Shown: positions 42,813 through 52,838, counted from the first letter of the stretch. The stretch: 64,000 bases of DNA from Pseudomaricurvus hydrocarbonicus (GCF_011602365.1 NZ_JAAONZ010000018.1:62001-126000), one strand, 5' to 3'. Program-made: numbers and translations. The notes: a model not told the origin generated them from the letters alone.

Positions 42813-45566
42813 TCAGAAGTGCGCAATGAAGCGAACACCACCCATCCGTGGCGGATTGAGGAAACGAATATTCACATCACTGTTGATAAAGCCCTTACCG
42901 GAGTAGGTTTCTTCCGTCAGGTTGCTGACCCAACCTTCCAACCGGTATTTGCCTTCGTCGCCAAAGTTCATGCCCGCATTCAGGTTCCAGATGGTGGTGG
43001 CCGGCACATCGTCTGACAAGAATTCACCGTTGGCTTCTTCATAACCGGCACCGGTGATCAACCAGTTGGTGTTGGCCGCCATGTCACGCAGGGGAATTTC
43101 ATTGCCATTGGCATCGTAACCGGTGTCGTTAAACGGCGTCAGGTAAAACTTGCTGCGGTAGGTCATACTCACCGACCAGTCCACCCCGCTGATGATGCCC
43201 CAATCCACATCCAGGGCCTGTGCCAGAGTCAACGTCAGGTTGTACTTCGAGGTGTTGGGCAGCTGATTGCCCTCCACATTCACCAGCGCGCTGCCCTGGC
43301 GATAATCCACAATCTCGCTGTCCTTGAACTCGCTGTCGAGGTAGGCAAAATTCCAGCGGAAGCGGAAATCCATCGGCAATAAAATATCACCTTCCAACTC
43401 CAGTCCCATCAAGCTGGCCTTCGCCGCATTCTGGTTCTGCACATAGTTGTCGGTACAGATACCGGTAATGCTTGAAGAACAGGAAGTTGAGACCGCGACC
43501 AGTCCCTGCACGACCTTGTCCTGATAGTCGTAATAAAACAGCGCAGAGTTAAACCGTACCGGCATCTCCAGCCATTCGAATTCGTTCTTCGAACCCACTT
43601 CCCAGACGGTCAGCTTTTCCGGATCCCAGGTGATGGTTTCGCCCAGCGCGCCGGGCAGCGGCGAGTTCACGCCACCGGAACGGGTGCCGGTCGACACCGT
43701 ACCGTACAGCAGGCTCGCTTCGGCCAGGTCGTATTCAAACCCCAAACGCCAGTCGGCATACTCTTCTTCATAATCTTTGGTGATGTTACCCGTGCCGGTG
43801 CCATCATCATAAATGGAAGAGGTAATCACCTGGAACTGGCTCGGATCATAGGCAATCAGGTCATCCAGATTGTCTTTACCGCCCCAGGAGGAAATGCCAT
43901 CGAGGAAGTACTGACGAGTCGCATCGTCATTGCCAATGGGGATCACATCACTGGGACGGTCACCCGCTTCGGTCAACCCCAGGCCGTTCGACCCCATGAC
44001 AATATCTTCCGGTCCGGACAGTCCCAGTGCCGCCAGGGCCTCATCACTGACCACCAGCTGATAGGCAACATTCGACTCGTGCGCGACTTTTTTGTCTTTG
44101 GTCCAGCGCACACCCGCCTTCACCCGCAGGCTCTCGTTAAAAGCATAGGAGCCATCAAAGAAGACCGCACGCGATTCAACGGTTGAGTCGTTGTTGCGGG
44201 TCTCCGCCGACAAGCCATTCAACCAACCGCAATTGGTGCCGTCCTGATACCAGTCACAATCACCCCACCAGCCGTGATTAAAATCCTGGGAAGAGTTGCT
44301 GAACTCTTCATCCATCATGAACAGGCCAGTGGTCCACTGCAGGGGGCCATCGCCGGTCGAGTAAAGACGAATTTCGTTAACCAGGGTTTCGGAAATTTCA
44401 TTTTGGGTAAAGTTACCCATGGCTGTCTGCTCGTTGCCCAACACCACGTCATTGGCTTCATCACGCGATCCCGGGTACACCATGCCGATTTGCCACTCGC
44501 GGGCGGCATTGCGGTTTTGAAAACTGTATTCTCTCCAGGAGCCGTTGTATTCAACGGCAAAACCGTCAAAGTCGTAGGTCAGCTTGGTGCTGAAACCTTC
44601 GATGTCGTTATTCAGCTCACCCTCGTTGAGGAAGTACTGCTCGTAGGGATCGTTGAGGTCTTCAATATCATACCCTGCCGACAGCGCGCGGCCGGTAAAA
44701 GCGCCCGGAGTCCCCGAGCCCTGCTGTTTGACTTTGTCAGCGAGAAAATAGGCGGAGAATTTATCCGTCGGGTTCCACTGTGCGGACAGGCGAATGGCCT
44801 GCTCGTCAATCGCACCTGGGGCATCAATACCACCGGCAAACGCCTCTTCGATGCGATCGGCACTGCCGGCCAATCCCGACAGTTCATCGGCCGAACCGGT
44901 GAACGCATTGTCCATGTAAGAATCGCGCTCTTCACTGTAAACGGCAGCCCGCAAGGCCAGCGTGTCACTCACCGGCAAGTTCAGTACACCTTCCAGCTGG
45001 CGCTGCTCGTAACTGCCCAGGCCAACTTTGACATGGCCATAGGTGTCATCAAATTCAGGCTTGTTGGAAATCACATTGATGGTACCGCCGGTGGCATTAC
45101 GGCCACGCAAGGTGCCCTGCGGTCCCTTGTTGACTTCGACCCGCTGGACATCAAAAAACATCGGTCCGATGGAGCGAGGGCGAGGCAGGTACACATCATT
45201 GTAGTGAATGGCGACGGAAGGATCCGAGGCAAAGTCGCTGTCGGAGTTGCCGACACCGCGCAAATACACTTCGAGCTTGCCCTCCTGGTTGGAGATGTGC
45301 AAACCCGTGACGGCATTCTGCAGGTTGCGGAAATCATTATTCACACCGAACATATCAAGCTCTTCGGCATTGAACGACTGCACGGTCGCGGCAACATCCT
45401 GCAGGGATTGTTCACGGCGCTCAACGGTGACAATAACTTCTTCGATGGCCTGGGCAGCCAACGTCAGGGGCGCAGTGACCGCCGCCGACACGCCCATTGC
45501 CAGCGAAACAGCTGCCGCCATTTTGTTAGGGTAAAAGTTGCGATAAAACAGATTAGCGTTATTCAT
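42813..45566 (-). CDS. TonB-dependent outer-membrane receptor, probable maltodextrin transporter
   Basis: The 917-residue protein has a long signal peptide (hydrophobic around MAAAVSLAMGVSAAVTAPL) and a TonB-box-like EEVIVT near 42. A plug domain follows (about 50-170, with VEVNKGPQGTLRGRNATGGTINVIS), then a beta-barrel ending in an aromatic residue (GGVRFIAHF). It resembles the FecA/OMR-type receptors that import maltodextrin or other oligosaccharides in Alteromonadales, Cellvibrionales and Xanthomonadales. No SusD partner is present, as expected outside Bacteroidota. It is divergent from the GH13 gene at 45942 and shares two copies of the 15-bp operator with it. The exact sugar is inferred from neighbours. 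Confidence 0.92.
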   Translation of the reverse strand: MNNANLFYRNFYPNKMAAAVSLAMGVSAAVTAPLTLAAQAIEEVIVTVERREQSLQDVAATVQSFNAEELDMFGVNNDFRNLQNAVTGLHISNQEGKLEVYLRGVGNSDSDFASDPSVAIHYNDVYLPRPRSIGPMFFDVQRVEVNKGPQGTLRGRNATGGTINVISNKPEFDDTYGHVKVGLGSYEQRQLEGVLNLPVSDTLALRAAVYSEERDSYMDNAFTGSADELSGLAGSADRIEEAFAGGIDAPGAIDEQAIRLSAQWNPTDKFSAYFLADKVKQQGSGTPGAFTGRALSAGYDIEDLNDPYEQYFLNEGELNNDIEGFSTKLTYDFDGFAVEYNGSWREYSFQNRNAAREWQIGMVYPGSRDEANDVVLGNEQTAMGNFTQNEISETLVNEIRLYSTGDGPLQWTTGLFMMDEEFSNSSQDFNHGWWGDCDWYQDGTNCGWLNGLSAETRNNDSTVESRAVFFDGSYAFNESLRVKAGVRWTKDKKVAHESNVAYQLVVSDEALAALGLSGPEDIVMGSNGLGLTEAGDRPSDVIPIGNDDATRQYFLDGISSWGGKDNLDDLIAYDPSQFQVITSSIYDDGTGTGNITKDYEEEYADWRLGFEYDLAEASLLYGTVSTGTRSGGVNSPLPGALGETITWDPEKLTVWEVGSKNEFEWLEMPVRFNSALFYYDYQDKVVQGLVAVSTSCSSSITGICTDNYVQNQNAAKASLMGLELEGDILLPMDFRFRWNFAYLDSEFKDSEIVDYRQGSALVNVEGNQLPNTSKYNLTLTLAQALDVDWGIISGVDWSVSMTYRSKFYLTPFNDTGYDANGNEIPLRDMAANTNWLITGAGYEEANGEFLSDDVPATTIWNLNAGMNFGDEGKYRLEGWVSNLTEETYSGKGFINSDVNIRFLNPPRMGGVRFIAHF

Positions 45567-45715
45567 GGCTCAGCCCGTTTGTAATTATTGTGGTTTCAAA
45601 TCTCTCTTGCCCGGGCAAACCCACAACATCATCAGGAACTGGCTTCAATGCTGGCGAGAAGCCCTGCCTCGGGATAGGGCCAGACTACCCCTTTTCAATT
45701 TGGCAAAACAACAAA

Positions 45716-45730
45716 CTACATACGTATTCA
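45716..45730. promoter_or_regulatory. Putative LacI-type operator, receptor side
   Basis: CTACATACGTATTCA, identical to 38595-38609, lies 150 bp before the TonB-dependent receptor start in the 375-bp divergent gap (45567-45941). The gap also holds the 12-bp palindrome TTGCCCGGGCAA at 45607-45618. Confidence 0.78.
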
Positions 45731-45827
45731 TAAGCATTTGTCTGCCGGCCCCAGGCCTGCGCCCCGCAATCCGCGCTGGCGACAGGCGCCACGGCGACTC
45801 GGCTTGCAGCCCACCCGCGACACCCAC

Positions 45828-45842
45828 TGAATACGTATGTAG
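45828..45842. promoter_or_regulatory. Putative LacI-type operator, alpha-glucosidase side
   Basis: TGAATACGTATGTAG is the exact reverse complement of the copy at 45716. The two centres are 112 bp apart, and this copy lies 100 bp before the GH13 start. The opposed pair could allow repression of both divergent promoters, perhaps by looping. Confidence 0.78.
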
Positions 45843-45941
45843 ACGGTTGCTAGGAAGCCTGCTGATCACGTAATTTAGCCTTCCCGATTTTGATTTTCAG
45901 ACCGTCAAAACCATAATAACTGTTGTCCAGGGAGAACCCAT

Positions 45942-47564
45942 ATGTCCAAGCCTCTATGGTGGCAAGGCGCCGTGATTTACCAGATATACCCCCGCAGCCT
46001 GAATGACACCAATGGCGATGGTATCGGTGATATTCCCGGCATCATCGAAAAAATGGATTACATCGCCAGTCTCGGCGTGGACGCCATTTGGGTCTCGCCG
46101 TTTTTTAAATCGCCCATGAAAGACTTCGGTTACGACATCAGCGATTACCGCGATATTGACCCTCAATTTGGCACCCTGGATGACTTCGATACCCTCATCG
46201 AAACCGCACACCGCGCTAACATTAAAGTCATTATTGACCAGGTCATTAGCCACACCTCCGATCAGCACGACTGGTTTCTGCAGAGTCGCCAGAGTCGCGA
46301 CAACGACAAGGCCGACTGGTATGTCTGGGCTGATCCGCAAGCCGATGGCACCCCCCCCAACAACTGGATGTCGCTCTTTGGCGGTGTCGCCTGGGAGTGG
46401 GAGCCGCGCCGTGAACAGTACTACCTGCACAACTTTCTCAGCAGCCAGCCGGACCTGAATTTTCACAACCCGGCGGTGCGCCAGCAGATTCTGGATGAAG
46501 TCGAGTTCTGGTTGCAACGCGGTGTCGATGGGCTGCGGCTGGACGCCATCAACTTCTGTTTTCACGATCAGCAGCTGCGCAACAACCCGGCCAAACCCCC
46601 CGAGAAACGTCAGGGACGGGGCTTCAGTGAAGACAACCCCTATGCCTTTCAGTACCACTACTACAACAACACCCGTCCGGAAAATCTCGGCTTTCTCGAA
46701 GATCTGCGGGCACTGCTGAATCGCTACCCCGGCACCGTGAGCCTGGGTGAAATCTCTGCCGAGGATTCACTGGCCACCATGGCCGAGTACACCCAGGGCG
46801 ACAAGCGACTGCACACCGCCTACAGCTTTGAGTTGCTGGTGGATGACTTTTCAGCGGATTACATCCGCTCCACGGTGTCCACACTGGAACAGCGCATTCA
46901 GGGTGGCTGGCCCTGCTGGGCGGTCGGCAACCACGATGTGGCGCGCGTCATGAGCCGCTGGGGCGGTCCAAACCCCAGCGCCGACCTGGCCAAAATGGTC
47001 AACGCCATGCTCGGCTCCCTGAAAGGCAGTCTGTGCAGCTATCAGGGCGAAGAGCTCGGACTGCCCGAAGCCGACATTCCCTTTGAACAGCTGCAGGACC
47101 CCTACGGCATTACCTTCTGGCCGAACTTTAAAGGTCGGGACGGCTGCCGCACCCCCATACCCTGGAACCCGTCAGGAGCTGAAGCCGGCTTCAGTACCGG
47201 CACGCCCTGGCTGCCCATCACCGACGCGCACCGCAACCTCAGTGTCGAACAGCAGGACCGGGATCCCGGCTCGGTGCTGAATCACTATCGACAGTTTATG
47301 CACTGGCGCCGCGAGCAACCGGCCCTGCGCTGGGGCGACATCGAGTTCCTCGACGCGCCGGACAACGTGCTGTTGTTTATCCGTCGTCATCAACAGCAAA
47401 CCCTGCTGGTGGCCTTTAACCTCAATGACCATGCCTGCCAACTGGCGTTGCCGGAGGGTATAGATGCGCTGTGCGGCCATGGCATCGAAGGCGCCGAACT
47501 GGCTCAAACGACCCTGCGTCTCCCCGCTCACGGGGCGTTTTATGGGCAGGGTGCCAACCTCTAA
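45942..47564 (+). CDS. Cytoplasmic GH13 alpha-glucosidase
   Basis: The 540-residue enzyme hydrolyses terminal alpha-glucosidic bonds of maltose and short maltodextrins. It lacks a signal peptide. GH13 motifs are complete: VIYQIYPRSLNDTNGDGIGD, VIIDQVISHTSDQH, nucleophile Asp201 in GLRLDAINF, acid/base Glu270 in LGEISAEDS, and Asp332 in VGNHDVAR. These fit the GH13_23-type bacterial alpha-glucosidases. It is divergent from the TonB-dependent receptor and shares its operators, and it ends at a clear terminator. It is the last enzyme of the glucan uptake route encoded here. Confidence 0.94.
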   Translation: MSKPLWWQGAVIYQIYPRSLNDTNGDGIGDIPGIIEKMDYIASLGVDAIWVSPFFKSPMKDFGYDISDYRDIDPQFGTLDDFDTLIETAHRANIKVIIDQVISHTSDQHDWFLQSRQSRDNDKADWYVWADPQADGTPPNNWMSLFGGVAWEWEPRREQYYLHNFLSSQPDLNFHNPAVRQQILDEVEFWLQRGVDGLRLDAINFCFHDQQLRNNPAKPPEKRQGRGFSEDNPYAFQYHYYNNTRPENLGFLEDLRALLNRYPGTVSLGEISAEDSLATMAEYTQGDKRLHTAYSFELLVDDFSADYIRSTVSTLEQRIQGGWPCWAVGNHDVARVMSRWGGPNPSADLAKMVNAMLGSLKGSLCSYQGEELGLPEADIPFEQLQDPYGITFWPNFKGRDGCRTPIPWNPSGAEAGFSTGTPWLPITDAHRNLSVEQQDRDPGSVLNHYRQFMHWRREQPALRWGDIEFLDAPDNVLLFIRRHQQQTLLVAFNLNDHACQLALPEGIDALCGHGIEGAELAQTTLRLPAHGAFYGQGANL

Positions 47565-47603
47565 ACTCTGCCACCTTGCCGGCAGGAGGCCGCACAGGCC
47601 ACC

Positions 47604-47638
47604 AAAAAGGCCGCGTCCATACGGAGGCGGCCTTTTTT
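47604..47638 (+). terminator. Intrinsic terminator after the alpha-glucosidase gene
   Basis: AAAGGCCGC (47606-47614) pairs with GCGGCCTTT (47627-47635) around a 12-base loop and is followed by a T-run to 47638. Confidence 0.9.
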
Positions 47639-47689
47639 ATACTAACGATATGCCGTCACAGCCGCAGCGGCTTGCACAATCAACAGGCG

Positions 47690-47720
47690 TAAAAAAGGCC
47701 GCATGGAGCGGCCTTTTTTA
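47690..47720 (-). terminator. Bidirectional terminator after pckA
   Basis: TAAAAAAGGCCGC and GCGGCCTTTTTTA form a perfect 13-bp hairpin with a 5-base loop, with A and T runs on both sides. It ends pckA on the minus strand and could also stop plus-strand reading. Its stem is the same as that of the terminator at 47604. Confidence 0.92.
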
Positions 47721-47746
47721 CGTCTTAACGGCAGATCACATCAGCA

Positions 47747-49306
47747 TTACGCTTTGGGACCCGCAGCTTCAACGTCATCGCTGACGTTGAATTTCTTGAT
47801 GTTGTCAGCGAACAAACCTGCCAGCTTGGCAGCAGCTTCGTCGTACGCCGCCTGATCAGCCCAGGCATTGCGTGGGTTCAGGTAACTGGCATCAACACCG
47901 GGAACTTCAACTGGCACCTGCAGGTTCATCACCTCCAGAGTCTCGGTAGCAACACCTTCCAGCGAACCGTTCTGACAGGCAGCAACCACGGCGCGAGTGA
48001 CTGGGATCGGGAAACGCGAACCCGCGCCGCCAGGACCACCGGATCCGCCGGTCCAGCCGGTGTTCACCAGGTAGACGTTGGAACCGAAGTCGGCGATACG
48101 CTTCATCAGCAACTCGGCGTATTCACGAGCGGGACGCGGCATGAACGGAGCACCAAAACAGGTGGAGAAGGTAGGCTGAATACCGGCAGCAGCACCCACC
48201 TCAGTAGAACCCACGCGAGCTGTGTATCCTGACAGGAAGTGGTAAGCAGCCGCTTCTTTAGACAGGATGGACACCGGAGGCAAAACACCGGAAACGTCGC
48301 AAGTCAGGAAGATAACGTTCTTGGGCTCACCGGCACGGTTGGCTTCCACACGCATTTCAACGTGCTCCAGCGGGTAAGAACAGCGACCGTTCTCGCTCAG
48401 GCTGGTGTCGGAGTAATCCGGCTCACGCTTGGCGTTGTGAACTACGTTCTCAACAATCGCGCCAAATTTGATCGCATCCCAGATCACTGGCTCATTCTTC
48501 TGAGACAGGTCGATGGTTTTGGCGTAGCAGCCGCCTTCCATATTGAACACAGCACCTTTCGCCCAACCGTGCTCATCATCCCCGATCAGGTAACGCTCAG
48601 GGTCAGCGGACAGGGTGGTCTTACCGGTACCGGACAGACCGAAGAACAGGCAGGTATCGCCTTCTTTACCCACGTTGGCTGAACAGTGCATGGGCATCAC
48701 GTCTTTTTCGGGCAGCAGGAAGTTCTGCACCGCAAACATGGACTTCTTCATTTCGCCCGCGTAACGAGCGCCAGCCAGCAACACTTTACGCTGAGCAAAG
48801 TTCACGATCACGGCGACTTCAGAGTTGGTGCCATCGCGCTCAGGGTCACACTGGAAGTTGGCCGCGTGCAGAATGCTCCACTCTTCCTTGCCTTTCGGGT
48901 TGTAGTTCTCGGTGCGGATGAACATGTTGCGACCGAACAGGTTGTTCCAGGCCGTTTGGGTGGTCACTTTCACCGGCAGGTAGTGATCCGGGTCTTCTGC
49001 AACGTGCAGAGAAGACACAAACGTATCCACGGTTGAAAGGTATTCTTCAACACGGCTCCACAGGGCGTCAAATTTATCAGCAGCAAACGGGCGGTTAACG
49101 GAGCCCCAATCGATGCTTTCAGAAGTAGACGGCTCGTCTACCGTAAAGCGGTCCGCCGGTGAACGGCCGGTACGCTCGCCGGTTTCGCAGACCAGGGCAC
49201 CGGTGTGGGAAAGGTAACCTTCACCGCGCAATAGAGCCTGTTCGACCAACTCAGCAGTAGTGAGGTCGGTGTAAACGGTCGGAGCCGCATCGTCAATCTG
49301 TGTCAT
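47747..49306 (-). CDS. pckA: Phosphoenolpyruvate carboxykinase (ATP)
   Basis: PckA converts oxaloacetate and ATP to phosphoenolpyruvate, the entry to gluconeogenesis. The 519-residue protein has [10 protein letters not shown], the P-loop [28 protein letters not shown] with metal-binding Asp, [14 protein letters not shown], and [11 protein letters not shown]. Length is close to other proteobacterial enzymes. It is followed by a strong terminator. Its position near hslO-hslR-yrfG matches E. coli gene order. Confidence 0.97.
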   Translation of the reverse strand: MTQIDDAAPTVYTDLTTAELVEQALLRGEGYLSHTGALVCETGERTGRSPADRFTVDEPSTSESIDWGSVNRPFAADKFDALWSRVEEYLSTVDTFVSSLHVAEDPDHYLPVKVTTQTAWNNLFGRNMFIRTENYNPKGKEEWSILHAANFQCDPERDGTNSEVAVIVNFAQRKVLLAGARYAGEMKKSMFAVQNFLLPEKDVMPMHCSANVGKEGDTCLFFGLSGTGKTTLSADPERYLIGDDEHGWAKGAVFNMEGGCYAKTIDLSQKNEPVIWDAIKFGAIVENVVHNAKREPDYSDTSLSENGRCSYPLEHVEMRVEANRAGEPKNVIFLTCDVSGVLPPVSILSKEAAAYHFLSGYTARVGSTEVGAAAGIQPTFSTCFGAPFMPRPAREYAELLMKRIADFGSNVYLVNTGWTGGSGGPGGAGSRFPIPVTRAVVAACQNGSLEGVATETLEVMNLQVPVEVPGVDASYLNPRNAWADQAAYDEAAAKLAGLFADNIKKFNVSDDVEAAGPKA

Positions 49307-49519
49307 TCGTTTGTAGTCCTGTCAGCTTGTGGCCTGTTAGCCCTTAAACCACGGGCTTTGAGCACTAGCCAAAGCCTTTGTGAGGGCACTGTCATTGTCG
49401 TGAAATCCTCTTCAGGTACGTTGCCCGAAGAAGTAGTTAGAATTTTGGGGGCGCCATTATGTCAGAAAACCAAATATGAATCGATCCCAAGCTGCCGCTT
49501 TTTTAAACAGCCGGGATAA

Positions 49520-50404
49520 TCAGTGTAATTGACGACTTTCATCGCCAAAAATTTTGGCCAGGTCCTGGGCCCCAAACGCGTAAGTCTGATTGCAAAACTG
49601 GCAGTCAATGCTGATCAAATCCTGCTCGGCGAGCAGCGCCTCAACGTCCTCCCGCCCCAGTGATATCAAGGCATTGGCGGAGCGCTGCCAGGAACAACTG
49701 CACTCAAAACGCACCGCAGCCGGCTCAAACAGCCGCACCTGCTCTTCATGGAACAAGCGATACAAAACTTCGCTGTGCTCCAGCTCCAGCAGCTCTTCCT
49801 TTTTCACCGTGCTCGCCAACTGAGTGGCGGTCTCCCAGAGGTCGCGATTGTCGTCGGCGCTGGCCGTCTGTTGTGGCAAGGCCTGCAGCATCAACCCGGT
49901 GGCCGCTTTATCATCACTGGTCAGCCAGAATCGCGTCGGTAACTGCTCGGACTGCTCAAAATAGTGTTGCAGGCAGCCGCTGAGGTCAGGGCTGTCCAGA
50001 GGCACGATGCCTTGATAACGCTGCCCCTTGTCGGGGTCGATAATGATTGCCAACATGCCCTGGCCCATCAACGCCTGCAGGTCCTGCCCTGCCAGGGCAC
50101 TGAAATCGACCTCAGGATCGACTTGAGCAATGGCGCGAACGGCTTGGTGATGGCTGCACTCCGCCATGATCAGCGACAGCGGACCATCGCCGCGCGCCTG
50201 CAAGGTCAGGATTCCGTCAAACTTCAGGGTGCTGGACAACAAGGCCGCCGCCGCCACAAACTCTCCCAACAGGGTTTGAACTTGCGGGGGCAGGCCCTGA
50301 TTGTTTTCAAGGATCTGCTCATAGCTGTCACTGAGGGTGACCATTTCACCGCGAAGGTCGGCTTGGTCGAACAGGAAACGGTGCATTAAATCGCTGCTGG
50401 GCAT
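49520..50404 (-). CDS. hslO: Redox-activated chaperone Hsp33
   Basis: Hsp33 is a cytoplasmic holdase switched on by oxidation of four zinc-bound cysteines. The 294-residue protein aligns with E. coli HslO: LMHRFLFDQADLRGEMVTL, AAALLSSTLKFDG, YFEQSEQLPTRFWL, LYRLFHEEQVRLFEP. The zinc cysteines are present as CSC and CQFC (about 237-273). ATG 50404 gives the standard length. It lies on the same strand as pckA, hslR and yrfG, but a protease and a DUF4124 gene intervene before hslR. Confidence 0.95.
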   Translation of the reverse strand: MPSSDLMHRFLFDQADLRGEMVTLSDSYEQILENNQGLPPQVQTLLGEFVAAAALLSSTLKFDGILTLQARGDGPLSLIMAECSHHQAVRAIAQVDPEVDFSALAGQDLQALMGQGMLAIIIDPDKGQRYQGIVPLDSPDLSGCLQHYFEQSEQLPTRFWLTSDDKAATGLMLQALPQQTASADDNRDLWETATQLASTVKKEELLELEHSEVLYRLFHEEQVRLFEPAAVRFECSCSWQRSANALISLGREDVEALLAEQDLISIDCQFCNQTYAFGAQDLAKIFGDESRQLH

Positions 50405-50490
50405 GGCGTCACGGGTCACTATTAAAACGGGGGGCGATTTTACCACGCCTTCCCGCTTTCAAGGTAGCCTATCTCTCTGGCCAGCGGTCC

Positions 50491-50552
50491 GGTCTCGGGG
50501 GTTGCCTCTGTGGTTTCGGGGGTTGCCTCTGCGATTTCAGGGACGCCTCTGC
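50491..50552. repeat. About three copies of a 21-bp tandem repeat
   Basis: Units at 50491-50511, 50512-50532 and 50533-50552 share GTTTCGGGGGTTGCCTCTG. The third is diverged and one base short. They lie in the gap upstream of hslO. Confidence 0.75.
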
Positions 50553-50724
50553 GGTTGCAGCCAGGCTCTCTCGGGTTCGAGCAAATGTTCAGGGCCGGTA
50601 TCACGCTTCGCTCAGGACGGACCGGGGTACGCGCCTCCACGGCCTCAGCTCGCGGTAAACCCTGGCATCAGTTAGCGGCAATCTCTGGCATCAAAAAGGG
50701 ACGATAACAGAATCAATTCCCGCC

Positions 50725-51213
50725 TCAATCGCAGTTTTGATTGATTATAGACTCCATTTTCACCACTTGCTGCGCTCGCTCTGCTTCGCTGATGTCATAT
50801 CTGCTGCCGTCTTCACGGACGAAATACACCCGCCCCTGCAGCACGGCCAAATACTCCCGGGCGCTGTCGCACTGCTGCTGGCGCTCAAGGCCCTGCCGCG
50901 CCTGCCGCTCCTGCGCCTGCAAGCGATGGGTTTTCTCGGCCGCAGTCTCGGGCTTGAACAGGCGCCCCAGCTTTTCCCGCTCACGTCCGCTGTCATCCAC
51001 ATTGGTCGCGTTCACCCGATGAGTCATGGCCTGAACCCCTGCGACGCTGGGCTTTTTATCACTGAAATGCAACTGGCCGTTGGCGTCGCGCCATTGATAA
51101 ACCTCAGCGGAGGCCAGCGCGGGCAGGCACGGCAAAACAGCCACCCACAGCAAATGAGACGAGACAGATGCGCGCAAGGCCAACAGCGCCGCACATGGGC
51201 CCGGGCCGGTCAT
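50725..51213 (-). CDS. DUF4124 domain protein
   Basis: The 162-residue protein has a signal peptide (hydrophobic LLWVAVLPCLPALASA) followed by a DUF4124 domain (EVYQWRDANGQLHFSDKKPS, about 37-57). A charged, probably coiled-coil region (about 80-125) and a short C-terminal segment with two Cys follow. It should be periplasmic. Its ATG overlaps the stop of the protease gene by 4 bp (ATGA), so translation is coupled and the two products may work together. No function is known for DUF4124. Confidence 0.82.
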   Translation of the reverse strand: MTGPGPCAALLALRASVSSHLLWVAVLPCLPALASAEVYQWRDANGQLHFSDKKPSVAGVQAMTHRVNATNVDDSGREREKLGRLFKPETAAEKTHRLQAQERQARQGLERQQQCDSAREYLAVLQGRVYFVREDGSRYDISEAERAQQVVKMESIINQNCD

Positions 51214-52736
51214 GGCAGAACCACCTCCGGGGTCTCCGCACAGGCGTTGGCGCGAGGCACCCGATAGCGATTGAGGATGACCAGTTCACTGCTCAACGCC
51301 TCGGCGCGGTTCAGCACCATCTGGTAACCCTCTTCGTCCCGGAACACGGTGTTGTCCTCGGTGCCATTGGTAACCAGCTGGCAAAATTGCTGGAAATTGC
51401 GAATCGGCACCCCGTTGACCGACTCCAAAATCCAGTTTTTCCAGTCGTGGTAACCGAGGTTCACGTCGGCGGCCAGCACTTTCAGCCCCACCACCAGCTC
51501 CTCTTTGTCCGGGCTGGAACGGGTGTCGCGAGCATGGAGGAAAGACACCGGCGCCTTGCTGTGCCAGTCGCGTCCCCAGCGCTTGATCAGATTCATATTG
51601 AGCGGCACAAACACCACTCCGCCATAAATCAGATACTGCGGGGTTTGCTCAAACTCCTGCTGCCGCACCAGGCTGAAATTGCGCTTGGGCTCAGTGATGG
51701 ACAGGGTGATGGTCTGCGCTTGGCCAGCGCGCACCACGTGAATCTCCACGTCGTCGCCGCGGTGGTACTGATCGATGGCGTATTTGAAATTGGTGCGCAG
51801 GTTTTTGCGAAATTCGATACTGCTGTCATCGGCGATGTCGAAGCCATCAATGGCCATGATCACGTCATTGGGTTGTATCTTGCCGGCCGCCGGTGAGCCC
51901 TCGAACACGTGCGCCACCAGCATCCCGCCAGGGTGGTCTTCCACCCCGTAGGCCTGCCGCATCGCCGGGCTTTCCAGGTCCTGGGTGCGAAAACCCAGAT
52001 CGGGAAAGCCATCGAGTTCACCGTCTTTGGCATCTTCCAGCACATGCTCAATGACGCTGGGAGGTACAAAGTACCCCAGGTTTTCCGCCCGGCCGCTGGT
52101 GTTGGCCTGCATCACCACCCCCACAATGCGGTTATCCACAATCACCGGCCCCCCACTGTTGCCGGGATTGATGGCCGCATCGATCTGCCCCGCCAGCAAA
52201 TACCCCCCGGCGTGGGCGTAGTACTGATGCTCTATGCGGGACAACACTCCACGGGTAATGCTCAGGGTGGTGCCGCCAAACGGATAGCCGAACACCGACA
52301 CTTCCTGCAGCGGCTCCGGCAGCGCACCAATTTCCAGAGGGCGCAGGCCGTCGAAGAAAGTGTTCTGTTCCACTTCCAGAATGGCCAGATCGGCCTCGTG
52401 GGAAATGAACACGACCCGGGCCAGGTACTTGCGGGGGTCACCGTGTTTCTGCGCCTGGATATAAGACGCGTCGGCCACCACATGGGCGTTGGTCAGGATG
52501 CGGTTGCCGCGGATCACCGAGCCCGAGCCACTGCTCTGCTTGGCATTCAGCAATCGCCAGGGCGTGAAATAATCCGGCGGGGTGGAGGTGGTATGGATTT
52601 TTACCACCGCGTCTTTTAAACGCTCAATGCTGGTGTTACCCGCCGCCTGCGCCGCCGCGACACTGACACCGCAAATGACAAACACACCGACCCACGCCCT
52701 CAGGCGGCGACTGCGATTCACATTCCATGCTTTCAA
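51210..52736 (-). CDS. DegP-like serine protease with PDZ-type C-terminus
   Basis: The 508-residue protein has a signal peptide (about 1-32) and a trypsin-like domain with an intact triad: His85 in TNAHVV, Asp116 in HEADLAIL and Ser194 in NPGNSGGP. A PDZ domain follows at about 250-335 (GGMLVAHVFEGSPAAGKIQPNDVIMAIDG). A longer C-terminal region (about 340-500) includes a second PDZ-like stretch (WILESVNGVPIRNFQ). This resembles the single-PDZ-plus-extension Deg proteases known from plants and marine bacteria more than E. coli DegP. It acts in the periplasm in protein quality control by family. It is translationally coupled to the DUF4124 gene. Confidence 0.9.
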   Translation of the reverse strand: MKAWNVNRSRRLRAWVGVFVICGVSVAAAQAAGNTSIERLKDAVVKIHTTSTPPDYFTPWRLLNAKQSSGSGSVIRGNRILTNAHVVADASYIQAQKHGDPRKYLARVVFISHEADLAILEVEQNTFFDGLRPLEIGALPEPLQEVSVFGYPFGGTTLSITRGVLSRIEHQYYAHAGGYLLAGQIDAAINPGNSGGPVIVDNRIVGVVMQANTSGRAENLGYFVPPSVIEHVLEDAKDGELDGFPDLGFRTQDLESPAMRQAYGVEDHPGGMLVAHVFEGSPAAGKIQPNDVIMAIDGFDIADDSSIEFRKNLRTNFKYAIDQYHRGDDVEIHVVRAGQAQTITLSITEPKRNFSLVRQQEFEQTPQYLIYGGVVFVPLNMNLIKRWGRDWHSKAPVSFLHARDTRSSPDKEELVVGLKVLAADVNLGYHDWKNWILESVNGVPIRNFQQFCQLVTNGTEDNTVFRDEEGYQMVLNRAEALSSELVILNRYRVPRANACAETPEVVLP

Positions 52737-52838
52737 ACGTAACTCCCTCTTACTGTGTGATCAAAGTGGTGTGAGCAAACCAATGTGAGTAAACCAGTGT
52801 GGGCTAACCTGTGTGAGCTAACCCCGCGCACACCCCGT

